From Paramagnetospirillum kuznetsovii (GTDB lineage Bacteria; Pseudomonadota; Alphaproteobacteria; Rhodospirillales; Magnetospirillaceae): a DNA stretch of 64,000 nucleotides. Shown here piece by piece: positions 1-8,128 of the stretch. The position numbers were made by a program, and so were the translations under genes. Every line of letters begins with the position of its first letter. Within the stretch, counting starts at the first letter, position 1. The notes beneath the pieces are model-generated. The model made no database searches. It had not been told where the DNA came from and saw only the letters and a list, made by a program, of their open reading frames with translations. Location: NCBI RefSeq assembly GCF_003284725.1, contig NZ_PGTO01000010.1, positions 1 to 64,000 of the forward strand, read 5' to 3'.

Positions 1-555
1 ACCATCCTGGCGGTGGTGTCGGGCCTGACCCTGGCGGGCGCGTCGGCGATTTCGCATGACCTGTACGCCAGCGTCATCATGCATGGCCATGCCACCGAAG
101 GTAAGGAAGTCACCGTCTCCAAGATCGCCTCCATCGGCCTCGGCATCGTCGCCGTGCTGCTGGGTCTGATCTTCGAGAAGCAGAACGTGGCGTTCATCGT
201 GGCGCTCACCTTCTCGGTGGCGGCTTCCGCCAACTTCCCGGTCCTGGTGCTTTCCATGTTCTGGGGCGGCCTGACCACTCGTGGCGCGGTCATCGGCGGA
301 ACCATCGGTCTGCTGATGTCGGTGATCATGGTGGTGCTGTCCAAGGCCGTGTGGGTGCAGAGCTTCGGCTTCCAGGCCGAAATCTTCCCGTTCGCCTATC
401 CGGCCCTGTTCTCGGTGCCGGCGGCGTTCATCTTCTCGTGGCTGTTCTCGATCCTCGACAACAGCCCGCGTGCCGCCGAAGAGCGCGCCGCCTACGAAGC
501 CCAGGCGATCCGGTCCGAGACCGGTCTGGGTGCCGAAGGCGCCGCGTCGCACTAA
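1..555 (+). CDS. actP: Cation/acetate symporter ActP, C-terminal part
   Basis: This is the last ~184 residues of a sodium:solute symporter (SSS family), open at the left edge of the window. The frame is open from base 1, so the in-frame GTG at 13 is not the real start. Recognition rests on the ActP-like stretch VSGLTLAGASAISHDLY near the start, followed by three to four hydrophobic membrane spans (residues about 35-55, 60-80, 95-115 and 125-150) and a short hydrophilic tail. The family takes up acetate and other short monocarboxylates with Na+ across the inner membrane. A strong intrinsic terminator follows 24 bp after the stop. The N-terminal two thirds lie outside the window, so a related SSS symporter cannot be excluded. 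Confidence 0.85.
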   Translation, partial: TILAVVSGLTLAGASAISHDLYASVIMHGHATEGKEVTVSKIASIGLGIVAVLLGLIFEKQNVAFIVALTFSVAASANFPVLVLSMFWGGLTTRGAVIGGTIGLLMSVIMVVLSKAVWVQSFGFQAEIFPFAYPALFSVPAAFIFSWLFSILDNSPRAAEERAAYEAQAIRSETGLGAEGAASH

Positions 556-578
556 GACCAAAAGAGTACAAACGACTG

Positions 579-615
579 GGGCCGCCGGGAAGCCGGCGGC
601 CCTTTCTCTTTTTTT
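579..615 (+). terminator. Rho-independent terminator after actP
   Basis: A perfect 10-bp GC stem (579-588 with 593-602, loop GAAG) is followed by TTTCTCTTTTTTT. It lies 24 bp after the actP stop and closes that transcription unit. Confidence 0.9.
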
Positions 616-668
616 GCCCCATGCAGATCCTCACGAGCGGAATATCCCCTTTCGTCACCCCCGGGGGC

Positions 669-1280
669 TTGATCCGCGGCTGCCGTGGTCAATGACCACC
701 AAGACACCAAGGACACCAAGAGGCCTTTCAAAAGTTGTCATCACCGGGCTTGTCCCACTGCTGTCCGGTTTAAATTGGCGTGGTTTCATCGAGCGCCTGA
801 GTCTGCCTGTATTTGAAGCCGTCACCTTCGGTATGGGACTCGAAAGCCGATTCACCACCAAGGCACCAAGGACACCAAGAGGGCGGAGCAAACGGCCAAG
901 CCTCAGTCGTTCGTTTTGGCCGGGCGTGTCTCGTGGTTCCGCTTGAAAGCATTATGAGCCGATAATCCAGACGGATGGGCGTGGATACGCGGGATAAGCA
1001 CGGGCATGACGGAAGGCAAAAAACCGTGTCGTCCTCTTGGTGTCCTTGGTGCCTTGGTGGTCAATACCCTCGGCAGTCGCGGATCATGTCGCCTAATTTA
1101 AACCGGACAGAAGTGGGCTTGTCCCGGTGATCCACGCGGTTCCGCCAACATATCTCGTGAAGCAACGGGCTGGGCTGATCTGCGTGGATACGCGGGACAA
1201 GCCCGCGCAAGACGGTGGGCGAGAAACCATGTCGGCCTCTTGGTGTTCTTGGTGTCTTGGTGGTGAATCGTCGGCGCCAA
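669..1280. repeat. Mosaic of CCACCAAG-box repeats in both orientations
   Basis: The 820-bp gap between actP and uppP holds no convincing gene. Four copies of a ~30-bp box of the type CCACCAAGRCACCAAGGAC occur here: forward at 694-723 and 853-883, reverse at 1033-1064 and 1236-1268. Flanking sequence is shared too: 669-712 is a diverged inverted copy of about 1055-1090, and 759-780 is an inverted copy of about 1093-1118 (shared TGTCCGGTTTAAATT). Short open frames exist in it but they only translate the repeat. The arrangement suggests repeated insertion or recombination of one element family. Confidence 0.8.
911..1117. repeat. 207-bp dispersed repeat, copy 1
   Basis: This stretch matches 47258-47464 over 207 bp with only scattered substitutions and no length change. 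It includes the shared segment CGTGGTTCCGCTTGAAAGC, the reverse CCACCAAG box at 1033-1064 and the ending around AACCGGMCAG. It carries no transposase, no clear terminal inverted repeats and no convincing reading frame. Confidence 0.85.
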
Positions 1281-1300
1281 CCACCAAGCCGTCCGCCAGT

Positions 1301-1343
1301 CCCCACCCCACCCCCACCCCACCCCAACCCCAGCCCTCCCCCG
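1301..1343. other. C-tract; potential G-quadruplex on the minus strand
   Basis: The plus strand has seven closely spaced runs of three to five C separated by A, AA, AG or T. The minus strand therefore has consecutive GGG/GGGG runs with 1-3-nt loops, which meets the usual G-quadruplex pattern. It lies about 95 bp downstream of the uppP stop, on the uppP coding strand. Confidence 0.6.
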
Positions 1344-1360
1344 GCTTTGCCGAGGGAGGG
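1334..1360. repeat. Decayed copy of the CCCTCCCCCGGC palindrome
   Basis: Two arms (1334-1345 and 1349-1360) with a TTT loop and one mismatch form an 11-bp hairpin. It is the same design as the perfect copies at 16155-16181, 16206-16232 and 16612-16638. It could act as a 3' hairpin for the minus-strand uppP transcript. Confidence 0.65.
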
Positions 1361-1438
1361 GGGATGAATGGCGCTGATTTATGGCGCGATGATCTGGCCA
1401 AGGCCCGATGAGGTTGCCTTGGTCCTTATTATGACATA

Positions 1439-2233
1439 TCAGCGCGCCAGGATCATGCCCAGCATCACCAGTCCGAACACGATGCGGTAATAGGCGAAAG
1501 GCGCGAATCCGTGCTTGCCGATGAAGCCGATGAAGGTCTTCACCACCACCAGGGCCGAGAAGAAGGCGGCGACAAAGCCGATGGCGATCAGGGCGCTGCC
1601 GTCGAAGGATAGGGTCGACCAGTTCTTGTAGAGCGAATAGACGGTCGCCCCGGTCATGGTCGGAATGGCGAGAAAGAACGAGAATTCGGCGGCGATCCGG
1701 CGTTCGACTCCCAACAGCATGGACCCCATGATGGTGGCGCCCGCGCGCGACACGCCGGGAACCATGGCCAGCACCTGGCAAAAGCCGATGGCCAGGGACA
1801 TGGCGGGGGACAGGTCTTCGACGGCCTGGATGCGGGCGCGCTTGACCATGCGCTCGATGGCGAGAATGGCCAGCCCGCCCACCACCAGCGCGGCGGAGGC
1901 CACCAGGGGCGAGTCCAGCATCTGCTTGATATACTTGTAGGCGAGTGCGCCGATCACCGCGGCCGGCAGGAAGGCGATCAGGACATTGCGGGCGAAGGCG
2001 AAGGAGCGGGGATGGGTGATGGTCGTCGCCACGCCCCACAGCCTTTGCCAATAGACGACGCAGACCGCCAGGATGGCGCCGAGCTGAATGACGATCTCGA
2101 AGGTCTTGCCGGGCGGCCCTTCAAATCCAAGCATGTCGCCGATCAGCAGGAGATGGGCGGTGCTGGAAACCGGAAGAAACTCCGTCAAGCCCTCGACGAT
2201 GCCGAGGAGCAAGGCTTCAAGAAAAAGTTGCAT
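1439..2233 (-). CDS. uppP: Undecaprenyl-diphosphatase UppP/BacA
   Basis: This 264-residue inner-membrane phosphatase recycles undecaprenyl pyrophosphate to the monophosphate carrier used in peptidoglycan and other cell-wall glycan synthesis. Overexpression of the family gives bacitracin resistance. Both family signatures are visible: EGLTEFLPVSSTAHL at residues ~14-28, with the catalytic Glu and Ser/Thr cluster, and PGVSRAGAT near residue 155. The protein has about eight hydrophobic spans and the usual length (~265-270). The ATG start gives the canonical N-terminus MQLFLEALLLG. It stands alone, with a repeat-rich region downstream and a divergent-free 79-bp gap to the regulator upstream. Confidence 0.96.
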   Translation of the reverse strand: MQLFLEALLLGIVEGLTEFLPVSSTAHLLLIGDMLGFEGPPGKTFEIVIQLGAILAVCVVYWQRLWGVATTITHPRSFAFARNVLIAFLPAAVIGALAYKYIKQMLDSPLVASAALVVGGLAILAIERMVKRARIQAVEDLSPAMSLAIGFCQVLAMVPGVSRAGATIMGSMLLGVERRIAAEFSFFLAIPTMTGATVYSLYKNWSTLSFDGSALIAIGFVAAFFSALVVVKTFIGFIGKHGFAPFAYYRIVFGLVMLGMILAR

Positions 2234-2312
2234 GGAAATCCCTGACGCGTGGTTTGACCTGGGCCGGGATGATGCGTGGTCGAATCGCCCGGCGCAACCG
2301 CCAAAAATGAAA

Positions 2313-3614
2313 CTAGGCGGTCATCACTCGGTTGCGGCCGGCCGCCTTGGCGCGGTAAAGGGCTTGGTCCGCTTGGGTCAGCATGCCGTGCAGGCTATCG
2401 CGCCGATCACTGCATAATCCGATGCTGATGGTAACCGGGATGACGGCATCGCCGAAGGTGATTGTCGTCGATTCAATGGCGTTCCGCAGCGTCTCGCAGA
2501 TCTTCCTGGCCTTGGACTCGTCCAGGTCGGGGAATAGAACACAGAACTCCTCGCCGCCGAAACGGGCGACCAGATCGTCGTCGCGGAGGCTTGCGGCCAA
2601 TAGGCGGGAGACTCCCACCAGCACGGCATCACCGCAATCGTGCCCATGGCCGTCATTGACCTTCTTGAAGTGGTCGATATCCATCATGGCCACGGCCAAA
2701 GACCGGGATTGGCTTCCCAAGGCTTGGAAGCGGCGCTGCGCGGTATCGAAGAACGAGCGGCGATTGCGCAGCCCGGTCAGCGGGTCGGTGGTCGCCATAT
2801 GGCGCAAGGAGGCGATGTTCTCCAGGTTCTCCACGTTCTGAGCGACCCGGCAGAACAATTCCTCCGGCAAGAACGGCTTGTGCAGGAAGTCGTTGGCGCC
2901 GCTCTTGATGAACTGAGCGGAAATGGGACCGCGTACCGATTCACTTGCGGATACGCCGATGACGGCAAGGCGGTCGCGGGCATATTTGCCGCGAATTCGG
3001 CGCACCACTTGGATTCCGCTGATTCCCGGCAATTCGAAATCGCAGATGACCAGACTCAATTGGGGATTGGCCTTGATCAACTCCAAACCGGCCTCGCCAT
3101 CGGCCGCTTCCAGAACCGCGAAGCCGTAGAGTTTAAGCAGGCTGCCGATGAGGCCGCGGTAAAAGTTGGAATCGTCGATCACCAACGCTGTCAGGGCGCG
3201 ATTGCGGCTGATTCTTTGCACCAGCCAGACCAGATAATCGACGCTGGATGGATTATCCTTCAACACATAGTCGATCACCGGTTGGGCCAGGATGCGTTCG
3301 CGGGTGGCGTGATCGAAGACGCCGGTGACGACCACCAGCGGAATTCGGCGGTGGGTGAAATAATGAACCACGCTGGCTTCATCCGCGTCTGGCAAAACCA
3401 AGCCGCTCAACACCAGCAAGATCTGGTCACCCCATTGTTCGACCAATTGCCGCGCCGAGGCCAAGCTGTCGGCAACGCTGACCTCGATCCCCAGACGATC
3501 CGCGATGGCGCTGGACACGATGGTGGCATAGGCGCGGGAATTGTCGATCAAGAGCACTCGTCCAGGCAGAGCCATGGCTGTCCTTGCCGCATTATCTTGG
3601 AAGCTATTTTGCAT
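2313..3614 (-). CDS. Response regulator with two receiver domains and a GGDEF diguanylate cyclase (PleD-like)
   Basis: This 433-residue protein is arranged REC-REC-GGDEF, like PleD. The first receiver (residues ~18-130) begins VLLIDNS but has Gly where the phospho-acceptor Asp belongs (LVLSGLVLP), so it is probably a non-phosphorylated dimerisation domain. The second (~135-255) keeps VIDDS and the acceptor in ICDFELPG, plus KPF. The cyclase domain (~265-430) has an active GGEEF signature with the inhibitory I-site RDDD five residues before it, so it should make c-di-GMP with product inhibition. The reading frame stays open for 540 bp upstream, but that part is the antisense of mobB. I chose ATG 3614; ATG 3575 is an alternative. 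No partner histidine kinase is adjacent. Confidence 0.9.
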   Translation of the reverse strand: MQNSFQDNAARTAMALPGRVLLIDNSRAYATIVSSAIADRLGIEVSVADSLASARQLVEQWGDQILLVLSGLVLPDADEASVVHYFTHRRIPLVVVTGVFDHATRERILAQPVIDYVLKDNPSSVDYLVWLVQRISRNRALTALVIDDSNFYRGLIGSLLKLYGFAVLEAADGEAGLELIKANPQLSLVICDFELPGISGIQVVRRIRGKYARDRLAVIGVSASESVRGPISAQFIKSGANDFLHKPFLPEELFCRVAQNVENLENIASLRHMATTDPLTGLRNRRSFFDTAQRRFQALGSQSRSLAVAMMDIDHFKKVNDGHGHDCGDAVLVGVSRLLAASLRDDDLVARFGGEEFCVLFPDLDESKARKICETLRNAIESTTITFGDAVIPVTISIGLCSDRRDSLHGMLTQADQALYRAKAAGRNRVMTA

Positions 3615-3692
3615 ATTATGTTCGATGTCCGAACGAAAGGAAACTCTCACCCGCCATCTTGCGCGATTTCGCCCAGTTGATAGGCTGCGGGG

Positions 3693-4181
3693 ATGAAGAT
3701 ATTCGGAATCGCGGGCTGGAGCGGCAGCGGCAAAACGACCTTGTTGGTGCGCTTGATTCCAGCGCTGAACCGTCTTGGCATAGAAGTGGCCACCGTCAAG
3801 CACACCCACCATAATCCGGCTGTCGGTGATGACGACTGCCGGGCGCTGGCGGCCGCTGGCGCGGTGGAGACCTTGGTGGCGTCCCGGCGGCGCTTTGCCC
3901 TGATCAACGAGTTCCATGGTCGGGCCGAGCCGCCGCTTGATGAGTTGGTCACTCGGTTCAAGGGGATCGATCTGCTGCTGATCGAGGGGTTTAAGTGGGC
4001 GCCCCACCCTAAGCTGGAAGTATGGGATGCCGGCCTTGGAAAGCCCCTGCTGGCCGCGACCGAAGCCTCCATCGTCGCCGTGGTGTCGGACTTGCCGGTG
4101 GCCGAGGTGCCTTTGCCCCGATTCTTGCGCGACGACGTAGAGGGCGTGGCGCAATTTATCATCCGAAAATGCGGCTTCTAA
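3693..4181 (+). CDS. mobB: Molybdopterin-guanine dinucleotide biosynthesis adaptor MobB
   Basis: This 162-residue P-loop protein has the Walker A motif GWSGSGKTT at residues ~8-16 and the MobB signature VKHTHH at ~35-40. It also has a LLLIEGFK segment near residue 100, typical of the family. MobB binds GTP and helps MobA attach GMP to molybdopterin, giving the cofactor of DMSO-reductase-family enzymes such as nitrate reductase and formate dehydrogenase. The length is normal. It is divergent from the GGDEF regulator with a 78-bp gap that must hold both promoters. No other molybdenum cofactor gene is adjacent. Confidence 0.95.
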   Translation: MKIFGIAGWSGSGKTTLLVRLIPALNRLGIEVATVKHTHHNPAVGDDDCRALAAAGAVETLVASRRRFALINEFHGRAEPPLDELVTRFKGIDLLLIEGFKWAPHPKLEVWDAGLGKPLLAATEASIVAVVSDLPVAEVPLPRFLRDDVEGVAQFIIRKCGF

Positions 4182-4420
4182 GCCTATAGTATCGGTGTTG
4201 GCCTCGTGGCCTATGCGAAGTCCTTCGTTGCCGGAATGGATAAAGCATGCTTAATTCGGGCGGGTTCTGGGAGATGCCGAACTACATCGTCCGCTTGGGG
4301 CGGTCGGTTGTTTTCGGAAGGGAAGATCATCAGCGCGCCAGGTTGTGCGATGGCGCGTTCGTTTGACTGCTCGCGCTTTGCGTTGGCAGCCTGTTGTGAT
4401 GCGTCTTGGGGGCGAGCACG

Positions 4421-5056
4421 ATGAAGGTTCTTCTTGCTGATGATCACGCGCTGTTTCGCGAGGGCGTGAGGATGGTTCTGGAGAGTCTGGCGGAAGAACC
4501 GCTGGAAACGGTGGAGGCTGGCGATTTTCTTCAGGCCTTGGCCCATGTGAAGGCCGATCCCAGTATCGATATCGCTCTGGTGGATCTGTCCATGCCCGGC
4601 ATGGACGGTATTTCCGCCATCAGTTCCATTCGCCGCACCGCTCCCGACGTTTATCTGGTCGTCGTATCGGCCTCCGAGGATCCCCAGATGGTGCGTCGGA
4701 CCCTGGACGCGGGCGCCCATGGCTATATCTGCAAATCCTCAGGCACCGCCTCCATGATGAAGGGGATCCGCTCGGTCCTGGAAGGCGATACCTTCGTCAG
4801 CCCCAATATCACGGTTCCCGACGTGGTGGTTCAGACCCAAGGGGAGTTTGACGCCGAGCGACTGCGCAATCTGCTTACCCCGCGCCAGCGCGACGTGCTG
4901 GCCATGCTGCGCCAGGGCAAGTCCAATAAGGAAATCGCCCGCGACCTCAATCTGGCCGAGATCACGGTCAAATTGCACGTCACCGCCATCCTGCGCTCGC
5001 TGGGCTGCGAGAACCGCACCCAGGCCGCCATCCTGGCCGCCAAGATGGGGCTTTAG
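4421..5056 (+). CDS. NarL/FixJ-type response regulator with LuxR helix-turn-helix
   Basis: This is a 211-residue two-domain regulator. The N-terminal receiver has the acidic pair DD at residues 7-8, acceptor Asp55 in VDLSMPGMDG and the conserved Lys in YICKSSG near 106. The C-terminal LuxR domain (~145-205) starts LTPRQRDVLAML and contains NKEIARDLNL and VKLHVTAIL. It should be a phosphorylation-controlled transcription factor. I used ATG 4421, preceded by GGGGGCGAG; an upstream in-frame ATG at 4406 adds five residues. The 239-bp gap before it holds no other gene that I can support. No cognate kinase lies nearby and the target is unknown. Confidence 0.92.
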   Translation: MKVLLADDHALFREGVRMVLESLAEEPLETVEAGDFLQALAHVKADPSIDIALVDLSMPGMDGISAISSIRRTAPDVYLVVVSASEDPQMVRRTLDAGAHGYICKSSGTASMMKGIRSVLEGDTFVSPNITVPDVVVQTQGEFDAERLRNLLTPRQRDVLAMLRQGKSNKEIARDLNLAEITVKLHVTAILRSLGCENRTQAAILAAKMGL

Positions 5057-5069
5057 GCGGCTTCTCGTC

Positions 5070-5753
5070 TCACGGGACGATGCGGCCATCCACCAGATGA
5101 ATGCGGCGATCGGCCAATTGGGCGAGGTCGCTGTCATGGGTCACCACCACGATGGAGCGGCCCTGCTCGCGGGCCAGTTTGCCGAACAGGTCGAACACCA
5201 TGTGGGCGGTGCGGGTATCCAGGTTTCCGGTGGGCTCGTCCGCCAGGATCAGCGGCGGATCATTGGCCAAGGCGCGGGCGATGGCCACGCGCTGACGCTG
5301 GCCGCCCGACAGTTGTTCGGGCAGCTTCCCGGCATGGTCGGCCAGTTCCATGGAATCCAGCAGCATGGCGGCGCGCTCGCGGGCCTGGGCGGTGCTGAGG
5401 CGTCCCAGGCGGCGGATGGGGATTTCCACATTGGCGAGGCAGGAAAATTCCGGCAGCAGGAAGTGGAACTGGAAGACGAAGCCGATGCGGGCCAGGCGGA
5501 TGGCGGCCCATTGATCGGGCGACAGGCCCGAGGTTTCTTCCCCCTGGATCAGCACGCTGCCGCCGGTGGGCGCGTCCAGCAGGCCCAGCAGGTAGAGCAG
5601 GGACGACTTGCCCGAACCCGACGGACCGGTGACGGCGACGAATTCGCCGGGCTCCACCACAAGGTCGATGTCGCGCACCAGGGTGACCGGCACCGGACCG
5701 GGCAATTCGCGCGTGAGGGTGCGGGCTTCGACCCGAGGAGCGGATGAAGTCAT
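5070..5753 (-). CDS. ABC transporter ATP-binding protein, MacB/LolD family
   Basis: This 227-residue ATPase has all the ABC motifs: Walker A GPSGSGKSS near residue 42, a Q-loop (VFQFH) near 93, signature LSGGQRQRVAIARAL near 145, Walker B LILADEP and the switch His in VVTHD near 205. The sequence class (DEPTGNLD) is that of LolD/MacB/FtsE ATPases, which do not import small solutes but drive mechanotransmission through an FtsX-like permease. It is the last gene of a run containing an FtsX-type permease (5855-7099) and an HlyD-type protein (7110-8117). Together these make a MacAB-like exporter, or less likely a lipoprotein-release system. Confidence 0.92.
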   Translation of the reverse strand: MTSSAPRVEARTLTRELPGPVPVTLVRDIDLVVEPGEFVAVTGPSGSGKSSLLYLLGLLDAPTGGSVLIQGEETSGLSPDQWAAIRLARIGFVFQFHFLLPEFSCLANVEIPIRRLGRLSTAQARERAAMLLDSMELADHAGKLPEQLSGGQRQRVAIARALANDPPLILADEPTGNLDTRTAHMVFDLFGKLAREQGRSIVVVTHDSDLAQLADRRIHLVDGRIVP

Positions 5754-5854
5754 TCATGCGCTCCGAGGCAAGGGCGACGCCCGCCGCGGCTCGTGCCGCG
5801 AAAGCCAAGCACGCGGAGGCGTGCGCCCGGTGATTGAGGGCTGACAAGATATGC

Positions 5855-7099
5855 TCATCCGGCGCCTCGCACGATATCGACCGGGTTGAGCTTGGACGCC
5901 CGGCGCGCCGGAACCCAGGCCGCCAGGGTGGACGACAGGATGGCCATGGCGGCGCTCAACGCGTAGTGGCGGGGCGTGCGGTACAGGATCAGTCCCTGGG
6001 ACTTGATGAATCCCTCCATGTCGAATTTCAGCGAGGCCATGAACTCGATCAATCCCCAGCCCATGGCCCAGCCGATCACGGTGCCCAGCAACCCGACGAT
6101 CAATCCTTCCAGCAAGAAGACGTGGCGGATGTCCTTGTCGCGGAAACCCATGGATTTGAGGATGCCGATGTCGCGGGTCTTTTCGAACACCACCGTGGAG
6201 ATGACGTTGAAGATGCCGAAACAGGCGACGATCAGGATGGCCGAGACCGAGGAATACATGATGACGTTCTGGATGACGAAGATGCCCAGCACGTTGCGCG
6301 ATTGCTCCTGCCAGGGCTCGGAACGATAGCCGTATTGCCGCTCGATGCGTGCCGCCAAGGGCGAGGCGTCCTCGACATCGTCCAGGCGGATGTTGATGCG
6401 GTTGATCACATTGGGGCGGTTGGCCAGCACCTGGGCCTTCTTCAACAGGACATAGACCTCGAAATTGTCCATCAGGGTGATGTTGCTGCGGAAGATGCCG
6501 ACCACCTTCATTTTCAGCAGGACGCCGGTGGGCGAGACCGCCGAGATCAGGTCGCCGGATCGGATGCCCGCCTTGGCGGCGACGCCCTCGCCCAGGATGA
6601 TGCCGTTGGACGTGGTGTAGAGGGCGTCCAGGGTGCCCGACAGCAGGTCTTTTTCGATGTGGGTAACCTTGCGTTCACGTGGCGGATCGATGCCGGTGAC
6701 ATTGACCGAGAGATCCTTGCCGCCATAGCGCAGCAAAAGATTGCCCGACAGCGCCGGGGCCACATGGACGCCGGGGGTTTCCTCCAATCCGGCCAGCATG
6801 TTCCTCGCACCGCGAATGCCGCGCACTTCCTCGCGGGGTTTCAGGCCTCGCAAGGCGACGGCTCCGTCGGGATAGGCGGTCTCCACGGGTTGGCGCGGCG
6901 CCGTTCGCACCTCGTCCTTGACGATGATATGGGGCTGCACGTCGATGATGCGGGCGACGAAGTCGCGCTGGAAGCCTTGCATCATGGAGGAAATACCGAT
7001 GAAGAAGGCCACGCCCAGCGAGACGCCCAGCAGCGAGACCAGCGTCTGGCGACGGCGATGAAGCAGGTGGCGCAGGGCGATGTCGAGAGCGAGCGCCAT
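5855..7099 (-). CDS. ABC transporter permease, FtsX/MacB-LolC family
   Basis: This 414-residue permease has the MacB/LolCE topology: one membrane helix at residues ~15-40, a large periplasmic domain (~45-270), and three C-terminal helices (~275-305, 325-355 and 375-400). The C-terminal FtsX domain includes the conserved pattern around EKTRDIGILKSMGFRDKDI. The neighbouring ATPase (101 bp downstream) and HlyD-type protein (10 bp upstream) define a three-part system. Presence of an HlyD partner favours a MacAB-type exporter over LolCDE, which has no such protein. Substrate unknown. Confidence 0.92.
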   Translation of the reverse strand: MALALDIALRHLLHRRRQTLVSLLGVSLGVAFFIGISSMMQGFQRDFVARIIDVQPHIIVKDEVRTAPRQPVETAYPDGAVALRGLKPREEVRGIRGARNMLAGLEETPGVHVAPALSGNLLLRYGGKDLSVNVTGIDPPRERKVTHIEKDLLSGTLDALYTTSNGIILGEGVAAKAGIRSGDLISAVSPTGVLLKMKVVGIFRSNITLMDNFEVYVLLKKAQVLANRPNVINRINIRLDDVEDASPLAARIERQYGYRSEPWQEQSRNVLGIFVIQNVIMYSSVSAILIVACFGIFNVISTVVFEKTRDIGILKSMGFRDKDIRHVFLLEGLIVGLLGTVIGWAMGWGLIEFMASLKFDMEGFIKSQGLILYRTPRHYALSAAMAILSSTLAAWVPARRASKLNPVDIVRGAG

Positions 7100-7109
7100 C
7101 GCCCTTCTC

Positions 7110-8117
7110 CTACTTCACCCGGACGCGGTCGCCGGTCTTCAGTCCGGTCGGCGGCGCGGTGATCACCAATTGATCGGCCGCCAGTCCGTTCAGAACTTCC
7201 ACCATGGTCCGGCCGCGAATGCCGATGGTGACGGGACGCGACTGGGCGGTGCCGTTCTCCACCACGAACACCTTGCCGTCGATTGGCGCCGTGGCGGGGA
7301 TAAGCTGGGCGTCAGGGCTTTCCTTGGTGATGATGTTGATCTCGGTGGTCATGCCCACCAGCAGGGGCGTGTCGTCGGGCAGCACCACCCGGACCCGGAA
7401 GGTCTTGTTGATGGGGTCGCCCTTGGGGGTGATGCGATCGACCTTGGCTTCCAAAATCCTCTCGGCGAAGGCATCGGCCTTGATCAGCACTTTCTGGCCG
7501 ACCCGGACGCGGGCGATATCCTCCTCGTCCACCTCGGCGGTCAGGCGCAGCGGCCGGGGGGCGCCCACCCAGAACAGGGCATCCTTGACCTCGGCCAGTT
7601 CTCCCACTTCGCCGTCGCGGCGCAGAACCACGCCGTCCATGGGGGAAACCACGATCAGGTCGGTGCGGCGCTGGCGGGCGGCATTGATGGCCGCGACCAC
7701 CTGATTGTATTCGCTGCGGGCCTTCTGGTCGGCCTCCTTCGAGCGGTATCCCGCCGCCAGCAGCGGCGCCGAGCGGGCGATCTCTTCCTTCCAATAGGCG
7801 GCCTTGGCCTCCAATTCGGCGATCCTGGCGCTGGCCTCGCGGTCATCCAGGCGGATCAGCGGCTGGCCCGCCTTCACGGCGTCGCCCTCGACGGCGAAGA
7901 TCTCGGAAATGCGGCCGGGGGTTACCGGGGCGATGCGCGCCCATTTCTCGGCCTCCACCGTGCCGGTGGCATAGATGGCCTCCACCGCCGGTCCCCGGCG
8001 CGGCGGCGCCGCCGCGAGTTCGATGGTTCCATTGGCCCGCCAAGCCCAGGCTCCCCCCGCCGCCAGGACGACGAGAACCAGGATCAGGGGGAGGCGGGAA
8101 AGCAGGCGATGGATCAT
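7110..8117 (-). CDS. HlyD/MacA-type periplasmic membrane-fusion protein
   Basis: This 335-residue protein has an N-terminal membrane anchor (residues ~8-28). It is followed by a split lipoyl domain (VTPGRISEIFAVEGDAVKAG, residues ~65-85, then SPMDGVVLRRDGEVGE, ~155-170), a short helical hairpin (~95-150), and a beta-barrel region (~185-260). This is the order of RND/ABC membrane-fusion proteins such as MacA. It should link the FtsX-type permease encoded 10 bp downstream to the periplasm or an outer-membrane channel. No TolC-like gene is present in the window. The gene begins 11 bp after the tail-anchored hypothetical gene, so it is probably co-transcribed with the biotin run. Confidence 0.92.
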   Translation of the reverse strand: MIHRLLSRLPLILVLVVLAAGGAWAWRANGTIELAAAPPRRGPAVEAIYATGTVEAEKWARIAPVTPGRISEIFAVEGDAVKAGQPLIRLDDREASARIAELEAKAAYWKEEIARSAPLLAAGYRSKEADQKARSEYNQVVAAINAARQRRTDLIVVSPMDGVVLRRDGEVGELAEVKDALFWVGAPRPLRLTAEVDEEDIARVRVGQKVLIKADAFAERILEAKVDRITPKGDPINKTFRVRVVLPDDTPLLVGMTTEINIITKESPDAQLIPATAPIDGKVFVVENGTAQSRPVTIGIRGRTMVEVLNGLAADQLVITAPPTGLKTGDRVRVK

Positions 8118-8128
8118 GGAAAGCGAAT

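Noticed and set aside
669-1280. Repeated CCACCAAG boxes as a CRISPR array
   Set aside because: Copies are in both orientations with irregular spacing (about 160-200 bp), and no cas gene is present.
760-1411. Short open frames through the repeats after actP, and similar ones at 47211-47528
   Set aside because: They only translate the repeat in several frames, have no ribosome-binding sites and differ between copies.
3615-4154. 540-bp upstream extension of the GGDEF regulator frame
   Set aside because: It is antisense to mobB and encodes low-quality Gln/Arg/His-rich sequence before a normal receiver-domain start.
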